Assembly (NCBI GenBank): GCA_026770585.1 | Contig: MU646322.1 | Span: forward strand, 959,519 to 971,727 | From: Baffinella frigidus | Lineage: Eukaryota; Cryptophyceae; Cryptomonadales; Baffinellaceae | Length of the DNA stretch: 12,209 nt | Reading direction: 5' to 3' | Part shown: piece after piece, positions 1 through 6,031 of the stretch | Numbering within the stretch: position 1 is the stretch's first letter | How the letters are laid out: the number at the start of each line of letters is the position of its first letter | Notes under the pieces: model-generated | What the model saw: the letters and a program-made list of their open reading frames with translations, nothing else | Database searches by the model: none | What the model was told of the DNA's origin: nothing | Translations under genes and position numbers: made by a program

Positions 1-17
1 CCCCCCCCCCCCCCCCC
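1..17. repeat. Poly-C homopolymer at the window edge
   Basis: The window opens with 17 consecutive C, then a C-rich stretch to about position 80. It is a simple-sequence tract and its true length is likely uncertain in any assembly. Confidence 0.9.
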
Positions 18-69
18 GCCTCCAGCTCCCTCCACCCGAACCCCAACGCTTCCCCCTCCAGGCCCCGCC

Positions 70-120
70 CCCACGTGCCTGCGTCACAGAGATCCTCTCT
101 CTGTGACGCGGATACGTGGG
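70..120. repeat. Imperfect inverted repeat (stem-loop)
   Basis: Positions 70-92 and 98-120 are inverted copies matching at 20 of 23 positions around a 5-nt loop. The inner 12 bp (GCGTCACAGAGA, 81-92) pair perfectly with 98-109. The three mismatches are all transitions, as expected for an old palindrome that is diverging. No gene lies next to it and its function is unknown. Confidence 0.75.
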
Positions 121-177
121 TTGCTCGCGATTAAGGTCACACCATTTAAGGGCACGCACCGGGTTTTAAAGTGTGGA
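117..177 (+). repeat. Dispersed repeat, copy 1 (partner 713-764)
   Basis: GGGTTGCTCGCGATTAAGG followed by a GGGCACGC/CCGGGTTTT/AAGTGTGG block occurs here and again at 713-764. This copy carries about 14 extra bases after the first block. A shorter related piece, GGATACGTGGGCTACTCGCGA, lies near 524-544. No coding frame is shared, so it looks like a non-coding dispersed repeat. Confidence 0.7.
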
Positions 178-185
178 CCGTGAGA

Positions 186-202
186 GCGTGTGTGTTTGTG
201 TT

Positions 203-257
<55 letters not shown>
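186..257. repeat. Compound microsatellite (TG)n-(AG)n
   Basis: A TG-rich dinucleotide tract with a few TTG interruptions (about 188-226) runs directly into a pure AG tract to about 257. A G-run follows at 262-271. The open frames across it are low-complexity read-through and not genes. The tract should be length-polymorphic. Confidence 0.95.
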
Positions 258-261
<4 letters not shown>

Positions 262-391
262 GGGGGGGGGGCAGAGGGAGGGAGCGACACCAGGACCACA
301 AGTCGGCTGAAGGCCCATGGGTATCAGATGGTTAGGCTCCTCAGAGCTGATCCCCTGCGTCTGGCGCGTGCGAGGTGCAGAGAGATCCTTT

Positions 392-523
392 AGGTCCTTT
401 AGGTTTTAAATGCTCCCAACATATGCCAACGACACGCCCTTCCGTAGAAAGGACTGCAGAGAAAGCATTTTTGCTCTCGGATCGCTCGGATCGCGTTTCG
501 CTCTCCAGTGCAGAGGCTCGTGA
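392..523 (+). repeat. Dispersed repeat family, copy A (partner 2349-2481)
   Basis: This roughly 132-bp block starts AGGTCCTTTAGGTTTTAA and ends GTGCAGAGGCTCGTGA. It aligns along its whole length with 2349-2481, with few substitutions. Copy A carries a duplicated CGGATCG motif near 478-494, and copy B carries 6-7 extra bases after CCCAAC. Related fragments lie near 2168-2225 and 7089-7150. No reading frame is conserved between the copies, and no terminal inverted repeats are evident. Confidence 0.8.
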
Positions 524-712
524 GGATACGTGGGCTACTCGCGAGTGGGCCATCGTGTGCACCTTGTTGTGGAGGGTAGGAGGTGGAGTGAGAATCCATC
601 CGGAAAATGCTCGTATGAGCGGCCGACACGGGGTACAGGAAGTGGCACAATGCGTAGCATGTGCGGCGCTGACGCTGGTTGTTTGGCAATAAATTATCAA
701 TCTCTCTGTTGT

Positions 713-764
713 GGAGGGGTTGCTCGCGATTAAGGGCACGCGCCGGGTTTTGAAGTGTGGGCCT
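713..764 (+). repeat. Dispersed repeat, copy 2 (partner 117-177)
   Basis: GGGGTTGCTCGCGATTAAGG, then GCACGCGCCGGGTTTT and AAGTGTGG, repeats the block at 117-177 without the extra bases found there. The context is non-coding. Confidence 0.7.
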
Positions 765-1080
765 TAATAAATCAAGGAACGCAAGGGACCGCCAGGCCAC
801 TTCCACACCAGAATGCTAGAGAGGCCTATTTAAAACCGATGTGCTTTTAAAAGTGGGTGTTTGTGCAGTAAGTTTCGTTGATTGGTCACGTAACTCTGCG
901 AAATTTGCACAGTCACAAGGTTGGAATCCCCTATCCTGGTACAAATGTTTACAACCCCACATGTAAATAGGCCCCTCTTGCATTATCGAGTGGTTAGCAG
1001 CCACCGGGGGCTTCACGGATACAGTCCATCTGAACGATTTGTATCAGAATCTTATCCATTGCCCTCTAAGCTAACCGGGA

Positions 1081-1104
1081 TTTCGCCTTGAAGTCAAGGC
1101 GAAA
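1081..1104. repeat. Perfect 11-bp stem with 2-nt spacer
   Basis: TTTCGCCTTGA (1081-1091), two bases, then its exact reverse complement (1094-1104). It is a tight near-palindrome in spacer DNA. It is not followed by a T-run and adjoins no gene. Confidence 0.75.
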
Positions 1105-1201
1105 AGGCCCTCGGTCGTTGCTAAATGGGACCGCTAGGGACTTGTTGTTGTCTGCGCGCCCTCCTTTCAGGACGGGCCTCTCTATGACTGCGTCCTAACT
1201 T

Positions 1202-1318
1202 CGGTGGCACCTCGCTCATAAGACATCAATCCCCCCTAGGACCCTACAGTAGGGCTATGCCTAGGGCCCTATGGTGGTCCTAGGGGGGGGGCAGTGTCGT
1301 ATGAGCGAGGAACCCCTG
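1202..1318. mobile_element. 117-bp foldback (MITE-like) element, diverged copy
   Basis: This element matches 3774-3890 over its whole length and has the same length, 117 bp. Its inverted ends contain CCTCGCTCATAAGACA on the left and the complement of CCTCGCTCATACGACA on the right. The core carries CCCTACAGTAGGGC and TAGGGCCCTATGGTGGTCCTA. The right end CCCCTG is followed by TA (1319-1320). The left end has decayed, reading CGGTGGCACC where the other copy has CAGGGGTACC, and the flank there is TT. It has no coding capacity, so it would be a non-autonomous element moved by an enzyme encoded elsewhere. Confidence 0.8.
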
Positions 1319-1345
1319 TAGACTGCACTGCAAGGAGCGACCAAG

Positions 1346-1480
1346 CTGCTGCACACGTAGTACTTTTCAAGTTTGGGACTTGAGGGAAATTTGACCCCTC
1401 CCCGGTGTTCACCGTGTTTAACTCAATGAACACGACAACTCTATGTACACATTATATGAGTGCCGCGCACCACGTGCCTG

Positions 1481-1525
<45 letters not shown>

Positions 1526-1540
1526 TCTCCACCCTCCACC

Positions 1541-1572
<32 letters not shown>

Positions 1573-1600
1573 ACCGTATGCCCTAAACCCTAAACCCCAA
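1346..1600 (+). repeat. Array-junction duplication, copy 1 (empty site)
   Basis: This block aligns with 4165-4665 once the 226-bp element at 4261-4486 is removed. Shared landmarks in order are TTTTCAAGTTT-GGACTTGAG, CTCCCCGGTGT, GTGTTTAACTCAATGAACAC, TGTACACAT, TATGAGTGC, CACTACGTGC or its variant CACCACGTGC, and then the first telomere-like variants, including the landmark TATGCCCTAAACCCTA. It shows that the array edge and its flanking DNA were copied together. Confidence 0.85.
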
Positions 1601-2040
1601 CCCAAACCCTAAACCCTAAACCCTAAACCCTAAACCCTAAACCCTAAACCCTAAACCCTAAACCCTAACACCTAAAACCTAAACCCTAAACCCTAAACCC
1701 TGAACCCTAAACCCTAAACCTTAAACCCTAAACCCTAAACCCTAAACCCTTAACCCTTAACCCTTAACCCTTAACCCTAAACCCTAACCCCTCCATGTCA
1801 TCCTTAAACCTTAATCCCTAAACCCTCAACCCTCACACCCTAAACCCTAAACCCTAAACCCTGAACCCAAAACCCCAACCCCTAAACCCGAAACCCTAAT
1901 CCCTAATCCCTACGAAGCTTCGTAACCTCTAAACCCTAAACTCCAAACCCTAAACCCTAAACCCTAAACCTTAAATCCTAAACCTTAAACCCTAAACCCT
2001 AAACCCAACACCCTAAACTCTAAACCGGCCCTGAAGGTCA
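1486..2040 (+). repeat. Telomere-like array 1 (CCCTAAA type)
   Basis: This is a degenerate tandem array of 7-bp units. It starts with CTCTCAA and CCCTCAA variants, passes through CCCTCCA, and becomes mostly CCCTAAA from about 1580. A CCCTTAA block lies at about 1746-1778. It is interstitial, since unrelated sequence continues on both sides. Open frames in it, such as 1405-1593 with STLNPQP heptads, are just translated repeat. Confidence 0.97.
1911..1924. repeat. Perfect 14-bp palindrome inside array 1
   Basis: TACGAAGCTTCGTA is a perfect dyad that interrupts CCCTAAT-type repeats on both sides. It cannot arise from the 7-bp unit by simple drift, so it marks an insertion, excision footprint or junction. 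Confidence 0.8.
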
Positions 2041-2107
2041 CCTGGGTTAGGGATTGCGGGTTAGGGCGACGGGGTTGGGGCTACATGCAGGGTTCGGGGT
2101 TAGGGGT
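2041..2107 (-). repeat. Inverted (G-strand) telomere-like segment
   Basis: GGGTTAGGG, GCGGGTTAGGGC and GGGGTTAGGGGTCAT place TTAGGG-like units on the plus strand, opposite to the flanking CCCTAAA array, which resumes at about 2110-2165. The orientation change implies an inversion or the end-to-end joining of two repeat tracts. Confidence 0.8.
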
Positions 2108-2165
2108 CATCCCTAAACCTTAATCCCTCAACCCTCAACCCTCAACCCTTAAACCCTAAACCCTA
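2108..2165 (+). repeat. Telomere-like array, resumed after the inverted segment
   Basis: CCCTAAACCTTAATCCCT, then CCCTCAA units and CCCTAAACCCTAG, continue the C-strand orientation of array 1. Confidence 0.9.
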
Positions 2166-2514
2166 GTAGGTTCTTCGAGCTCCCAACATAGGAGGACAAC
2201 GGAAATTGTTCTGTAGAAAGGCCATGCTTCCTTTCGGATCACATCAAGCCCCCCCCCCTGTACAGAGGATCGCGGCAGAACCGGCTCAAGGGTCCTCATC
2301 GGGCATGTGAAGGTCCCGAAGAGGAACGTGCTCTCGCACACACACTTCAGGTCCTTTAGGTTTTAATTTCGCCCAACCTAGCCAACATATGCCAACGACA
2401 CGCCGTTCCGTAGAAGGGATCTGCGGAGAAAGCATTTTTGCTTTCGGATCGCGTTTAGCTCTCCAGTGCAGAGGCTCGTGAAGAGGGGATAAAGGGTTGG
2501 TTCTCTTGGAGTGG
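2166..2514. other. Spacer with dispersed-repeat fragments
   Basis: No gene is recognised. About 2168-2225 resembles 7089-7150 (GAGCTCCCAACATAGG, then TTCTGTAGAAAGG). A further repeat copy is at 2349-2481. The open frame at 2156-2341 on the minus strand starts inside repeats and has no recognisable domain. Confidence 0.55.
2349..2481 (+). repeat. Dispersed repeat family, copy B (partner 392-523)
   Basis: This copy is collinear with 392-523 from AGGTCCTTTAGGTTTTAA through CATATGCCAACGACACGCC and AAGCATTTTTGCT to CCAGTGCAGAGGCTCGTGA. Differences are scattered substitutions and two short indels, without codon periodicity. Confidence 0.8.
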
Positions 2515-2594
2515 GTGCGAGCAGAGGGGGGTTAAATCCTAGGGGTTACGAGACTTTCCCATGGTCTGATGGTTTAACTCTCCTCTGCTCGCAG
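2515..2594 (+). repeat. 80-bp inverted-repeat unit with GT...AG edges
   Basis: The arms 2517-2536 and 2573-2592 match at 18 of 20 positions around a 36-nt loop. The left arm reads GCGAGCAGAGGGGGGTTAAA. The unit is bounded by GT (2515-2516) and AG (2593-2594) and preceded on the right by a pyrimidine-rich stretch. It could be a short foldback element, a transcribed stem-loop, or an inverted-repeat intron. I see no flanking exon frame that decides this. Confidence 0.6.
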
Positions 2595-3070
2595 GAGCTC
2601 CCCTCGTGTCGTTGATCCCCTCGTGTCGTGTCTGTCTCGTCACGAGACTCTCGTGTGTCCGTCAGCAGTCAAAAAACTCCTCAAGTGGCAAAGTTGTTCG
2701 GTCACGTCCCGACTTCCTGGTGCAAACTCAACGGCCGTCAGCACTTGCTCGCCTTCTGCAGGATTCTGGGTCACGTCCGTCATCAGTGCGCCTGAGGCCC
2801 TTGAAAGGCCCAATAAGGTATTTTTAGCCGAAATTTCCCTGACACGTGACTCCCCATGTGACATGACTGTCACTATTTTCGGTCAAACATGACAAATTTT
2901 TGGGTATTTCGGGTATGATGACCTAACAAGCCGGTCACCTGCAACACCCAAAATAGGCTGAATGTTCCCGAGGTCGCCAAGCTCTAGACTGCTCTAGAGC
3001 TCTAAGGGTTTATGATAAGAAGAAGAATAAGATTTTCGCCAGTCCCGCACGAGACCTCTCACAACGCAAC
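2595..3070 (+). promoter_or_regulatory. Region upstream of the 3071 gene, with dyads
   Basis: It contains a tandem CCCCTCGTGTCGT (2600-2612 and 2617-2629) and the near-palindrome GTCTCGTcACGAGAC (2634-2648). Three ACGT-core sites lie at 2701, 2770 and 2843, spaced about 70 bp apart; the last is CACGTGAC. A dyad AGCTCTAGA-ctgc-TCTAGAGCT lies at 2980-3001, about 70 bp before the ATG. No clear TATA box is visible. ACGT-core elements are typical bZIP/bHLH targets, but a regulatory role here is inference. Confidence 0.35.
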
Positions 3071-3712
3071 ATGGGCGAGACGCACGGTCCGACGGAAGGA
3101 CTGGGCCAGGCGCTCGGGCGCAAGTTCCTCCGCTGTATCTCGTTGTTTGTCTCCGCCGTCCCTTCTGCGCACGTCGTCACGCCACAAGTCCACACCACTT
3201 CTCCCGGCAGCTCTCCCACCATCTTGCGGAAACTTCACCGGCACAAGCTTCCCGCAAGCACCTCCGCGTCGTCGACCCTCTCGCCGACCTCGACTGTCTC
3301 CTCTCCTCTCGCCTCCATGATCTCGCGATCGCGGTCGTGCGAAGGGTACTCCTGCACGTCGCACGACACCTTCGTGGCCACCGTCCAGCCCGACATCCCT
3401 TTCCAGCGCACCAAGTCCGACACTGACGTGTGCTCCACGCGGCACCCGCCCACCCCTACGCCCTTCCAAGCGTGCAGCCATTCAGCGAGCGACCACTTGC
3501 GCGGGGGGTGCGGCTGCGAGGAGCCCGTGGTGCCGCTCATGAACAGCAGGCAAGCGTGGAAGGTCATGGGGCGCCGCTTCCAGAAGGCGTCGCCGCACGA
3601 GCTCGTCCTGGCACGGCGCCCCCTTGTGTACAAGGCCCGAAACCTGAATCGGTCTCTCCTTGTACAAGGAAGCCGGCTTCCGGCGTTGCAACAGAACCCT
3701 AGAAGGACATAA
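3071..3712 (+). CDS. Unrecognised Ser/Thr/Pro-rich protein, 213 aa
   Basis: I do not recognise a family. The frame has strongly GC-rich third codon positions, like the phosphodiesterase gene, and the ATG has a favourable context (AACATGG). Residues about 40-90 are a Ser/Thr/Pro-rich, probably disordered segment with basic patches (RKLHRHK, SRSRSC). Residues about 90-160 carry scattered Cys and His (SCEGYSC, GGCGCEE). A more ordered-looking stretch begins at MNSRQAWKVMGRRFQK. There is no signal peptide or clear membrane helix. Third-position GC falls over the last 30-35 codons, where two palindromes lie, so the real 3' end may differ through an unrecognised intron or a start of non-coding DNA. 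An AATAAA at 4089 could end its transcript. The overlapping frames on both strands are shadows. Confidence 0.55.
   Translation: MGETHGPTEGLGQALGRKFLRCISLFVSAVPSAHVVTPQVHTTSPGSSPTILRKLHRHKLPASTSASSTLSPTSTVSSPLASMISRSRSCEGYSCTSHDTFVATVQPDIPFQRTKSDTDVCSTRHPPTPTPFQACSHSASDHLRGGCGCEEPVVPLMNSRQAWKVMGRRFQKASPHELVLARRPLVYKARNLNRSLLVQGSRLPALQQNPRRT
3658..3681. repeat. Two abutting perfect palindromes
   Basis: CCTTGTACAAGG (3658-3669) is followed, sharing two bases, by GGAAGCCGGCTTCC (3668-3681). Both are perfect. They sit within the last codons of the 3071 reading frame, where coding-like composition fades. Confidence 0.7.
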
Positions 3713-3773
3713 GAGATGTGGGCTTTATGTGAGGGTTGGTGGGAGGCGCCGCCACGCGCGGTGTCAGCTGGTA

Positions 3774-3890
3774 CAGGGGTACCTCGCTCATAAGAAACAG
3801 CCCCCCCCTAGGGCCCTCCAGTAGGACTATGCGTAGGGCCCTATGGTGGTCCTAAGGGGGTGGGCGTTTCTTATGAGCGAGGTACCCCTG
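3774..3890. mobile_element. 117-bp foldback (MITE-like) element with TA flanks
   Basis: This is the cleanest copy of the family. Its terminal inverted repeats are 25 bp and perfect: 3774-3798, starting CAGGGGTACCTCGCTCATAA, pairs with 3866-3890. TA lies immediately outside both ends (3772-3773 and 3891-3892), as expected for a TA target-site duplication of the Tc1/mariner-type superfamily. The interior shares TAGGGCCCTATGGTGGTCCTA with 1202-1318. The arms are almost contiguous through C- and G-runs, so the whole element can fold back. It has no coding capacity. It lies 60 bp after the stop codon of the 3071 frame, probably in its 3' region. Confidence 0.88.
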
Positions 3891-3922
3891 TAGGGGAGCT
3901 GTGGCGTGGGAGATGGTCCGCG

Positions 3923-4074
3923 CCTCCATGCGGCGGCACGGGGAGCTCATGATTGGGGGGGGAGCTCATGCTCGGGGCGGCACGGGGAGCTCATGATCGG
4001 GGGGCTCCCCGTGCCTCCATGCGGCGGCACGGGGAGCTCATGATCGGGGGGAGCTCATGCTCGGGGGTTGATCA
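3923..4074 (+). repeat. GAGCTCATG-containing tandem/inverted repeats
   Basis: CCTCCATGCGGCGGCACGGG followed by GAGCTCATGAT and GAGCTCATGCTCGGGG occurs at 3923-3977 and again from about 4014, offset by about 91 bp. An intermediate partial copy lies at about 3978. GGCACGGGGAGC (3979-3990) also pairs perfectly with 4004-4015 across 13 nt, making a 12-bp hairpin. This is a recently duplicated GC-rich minisatellite. Confidence 0.85.
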
Positions 4075-4088
4075 AGGCAATAAGCGTG

Positions 4089-4094
4089 AATAAA
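4089..4094 (+). terminator. Candidate polyadenylation signal AATAAA
   Basis: An AATAAA hexamer lies in GCGTGAATAAAGCAAG, downstream of the 3071 frame and followed by a T-run and TGTGT at about 4128-4137, an arrangement typical of poly(A) sites in many eukaryotes. The link to the gene is inferred only from position. Confidence 0.3.
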
Positions 4095-4260
4095 GCAAGT
4101 GAAGCGTGCTTGACGAGTCTGCCCGCCTTTTTTGTGTCGCCCCGCGCGCCACTTGCCATCAGCAAAGCTGTCTCAAGCGATTTTCAAGTTTCGGACTTGA
4201 GAGAAATTTGTCTCCTCCCCGGTGTACAACGTGTTTAACTCAATGAACACAAAAAATCTA

Positions 4261-4486
4261 CAGAGGTATCTGAGCTATAAGAACACGGGTGCTCCGACAT
4301 CGGTCGGTGTCTATTTTCTTAAATTAGTACCAGAGGGTTGACTAAACGCGAGATTTAGTCAACCCTCTGGTACTAATTTAAGAAACCGGGGGGGGCAAAT
4401 CCGGTCTGTGTTCTTAAGTTCTGGTTTCTTAGATACATGTTCTTAAGCTCTGGTTTCTTAGATACGTGTACAAACAGATACCCCTG
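4261..4486. mobile_element. 226-bp inverted-repeat element inserted in the junction
   Basis: The left end CAGAGGTATCTGAGCTATAA and the right end, read in reverse as CAGGGGTATCTG, form related terminal inverted repeats. They resemble the ends of the 117-bp elements (CAGGGGTACCTCGCTCATAA). The flanks are TA on the left (4259-4260) and TG on the right. The empty junction at 1441-1450 has a single TA followed by TGTACAC, so the insertion site and 2-bp duplication can be read directly, allowing one later substitution. The right half holds a 29-bp tandem duplication (4409-4437 and 4438-4466, two mismatches) that repeats TGTTCTTAAG. The centre holds a perfect 32-bp palindrome. It has no coding capacity. 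Confidence 0.85.
4315..4385. repeat. Perfect 32-bp inverted repeat with 7-nt loop
   Basis: 4315-4346 and 4354-4385 are exact reverse complements around CGCGAGA. The arm contains TACCAGAGGGTTGACTAAA. With no mismatch in 32 bp the palindrome must be young or maintained. It lies at the centre of the 4261-4486 element and may be a nested insertion. Confidence 0.95.
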
Positions 4487-4524
4487 TGTGTACACATCGT
4501 ATGAGTGCTGCTCACTACGTGCTT

Positions 4525-5311
4525 AAACCCTAAACCCTCGACCCTCAACCCTCAATCCTCAACCCTCAACCTTCAGCCCTCCACCCTCCACCCTCCACCC
4601 TCCACCCTCCACCCTCCACCCTCCACCCTCCACCCTGAAACCTATGCCCTAAACCCTACACCGTCAACTGTCAACCCTAACCCCTGAACCCTAAACCCTA
4701 AACCCTGAACCCTGAACCCTAAACCCTGAACCCTAAACCTTGAACCCTAAACCCTAAACCCTAAACCCTACAACCTAAACCCTAAACCCTAAACCCTAAA
4801 CCCTAAACCCTACATTCTAAACCCCACATCCTAAAACCTGTACTCTAAACCCTAAACCCCGAACCTTGAGCCCTGAGCCCTAAACCCTGAACCCTTACAG
4901 CTGTAACCCTGAAATCAAAACCCGAAACCCTAAACTTAAACCATAGAACCCAAACTCTAAACCCCAGATCCTAACCCCCTAAACCTTGAACCCTAAACCG
5001 TGAAACCTAAACCCTAAACCCTAAACCCCAACCCTAAACCCGTGAACCCGTGAACCCCAAACCCTGAACCCTAAACCTTAAACCCTAAACCCTAAACCCC
5101 AAACCCTCAACCCAAAACCCCAAACCCTAAACCCTAAACCATACACCATAAAACCTCATCCCTAAACCCTAAACCCTAAACCCTAAACCCTAAACCCTAA
5201 ACCCTAAACCCTAAACCCTAAACCCTAAACCTTAAACCCTCATCCCTAAACCCTAAACCCTAACCCCTAACCCCTAACCCCTAAACCCTAAACCCTGAAC
5301 CCTAAACCCTA
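4525..5311 (+). repeat. Telomere-like array 2 (CCCTAAA type)
   Basis: This is about 790 bp of degenerate 7-bp units. CCCTCAA variants come first, then eight exact CCCTCCA units (4577-4632), then mixed CCCTGAA and CCCTAAA. The most homogeneous CCCTAAA run is at about 5160-5235. A perfect 12-bp palindrome TTACAGCTGTAA interrupts it at 4895-4906. The array ends at CCCTAGTGTGG, entering unrelated DNA, so it is interstitial. Confidence 0.97.
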
Positions 5312-5503
5312 GTGTGGCCGACGAGTCAAGGTGGAGGCGACCCATCATTTTTCATGCTCGGCAACCCATAAAACTTGCTATCCGCCCCCCCCTTGACCCC
5401 CCCGGGCCCCGCGCGGGCGGGCTGAGAGGCAAGCCTGCCGGCTTGTTGGCCTCAAACACAGCTGCAGTTGAGTAAAAAACACCAGTTTGTGCCGGGAACT
5501 GGG
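5312..5503. other. Short unique spacer
   Basis: No gene is visible. It contains a C/G-rich stretch (about 5383-5430) and a small inverted repeat, AAACACCAGTT (5477-5487) with AACTGGGTGTTT (5498-5509), differing by a one-base indel. Confidence 0.5.
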
Positions 5504-5559
5504 TGTTTCACCTCACCAGGTACCTGTAGACTGTTTCACCTCACCAGGTACCTGTAGAC
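5504..5559 (+). repeat. Exact 28-bp tandem duplication
   Basis: A unit starting TGTTTCACCTCACCAGGTAC and ending CTGTAGAC occurs at 5504-5531 and again, without a mismatch, at 5532-5559. Identity shows a recent event, immediately next to an older minisatellite. Confidence 0.95.
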
Positions 5560-5564
5560 ACTCT

Positions 5565-6031
5565 CCCGAGTCCCTCTGAGCGAATCCTGAGTCCCTCTGG
5601 GCCAATTTTAAGTTTTTTGACTGAAACGAAAACCTGAGTTTTTCTGTGTAAATCCTGAGCCTTTCTGGGTCAATCCTTAGATTTTATGTGTGAATCCTGA
5701 GTCTTGGGGGATCAATCCTATTCTTTCTAACTAAATACTCAGTCTTTCTGGCTGGATTTTGAGTCTTTCTGACTAAATCCTGAGTCTTTCTGTTCCAATC
5801 CGGAGTCTTGCTGTGTGAATCCTGAGTCTTTCTGACTGAATCCTGAGTCTTTCTTGGTGAAACGGTTGTTTGTCTGACTGAATCCTGAGTCTTTCTGACT
5901 AAATCCTGAGTCATCCTGCCTAAATCCTGAGTCTTTTTTGAAGAAATCCTGAGGTATCCTGACTGAATCCTGAGTGATGCTGAGTGAATCCTGAGTCCTT
6001 CTGACTAAATCCTGAGTCGTCCTTACTGTCA
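5565..6031. repeat. Degenerate 21-bp minisatellite, about 22 units
   Basis: Units of mostly exactly 21 bp follow the consensus CCTGAGTCTTTCTGACT plus AAAT or GAAT. The first units are the most diverged and the best conserved lie at about 5770-5930. Because 21 is a multiple of 3, two minus-strand frames stay open for 76 and 97 codons, reading heptads such as QKDSGFS and RKTQDSV. The third minus frame and the plus frames meet stops. No start context, codon bias or flanking coding sequence supports a protein, so I call it repeat DNA. Array 3 begins directly where it ends. Confidence 0.9.

Larger units (their letters stand above)
1..1201. other. Gene-free spacer with dispersed repeats
   Basis: Apart from the repeats listed separately, no convincing gene is visible. 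Open frames between 84 and 1016 overlap one another on both strands, contain the microsatellite or repeat copies, and show none of the GC-rich third codon positions of the two probable genes here. AATAAA hexamers at 688-693 and 766-771 exist but follow no recognisable coding sequence. Confidence 0.6.
4165..4665 (+). repeat. Array-junction duplication, copy 2 (filled site)
   Basis: This is the second copy of 1346-1600, interrupted by the element at 4261-4486. Left part: TTTTCAAGTTTCGGACTTGA through CAATGAACAC. Right part: TGTACACATCGTATGAGTGC through CACTACGTGC and the first repeats to TATGCCCTAAACCCTA. The variant order (CTCAA types, then CCTCCA types, then the TATGCCC landmark, then CCCTAAA) is the same as in copy 1, although the CCTCCA block has expanded here. 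Confidence 0.85.

Noticed and set aside
190-393. Cys/Val- and Arg/Glu-repeat frame across the microsatellite
   Set aside because: It is read-through of (TG)n and (AG)n. The minus-strand frame is equally open.
1405-1593. Heptad-repeat proteins at 1405-1593 and 4505-4687 (STLNPQP type), and 7225-7470 on the minus strand
   Set aside because: These are translations of CCCTCAA, CCCTCCA or TGYAGGG arrays, which stay open because three heptamers make seven codons.
1486-2165. A true chromosome end
   Set aside because: The array is degenerate, contains an inverted segment, and unrelated sequence continues on both sides.
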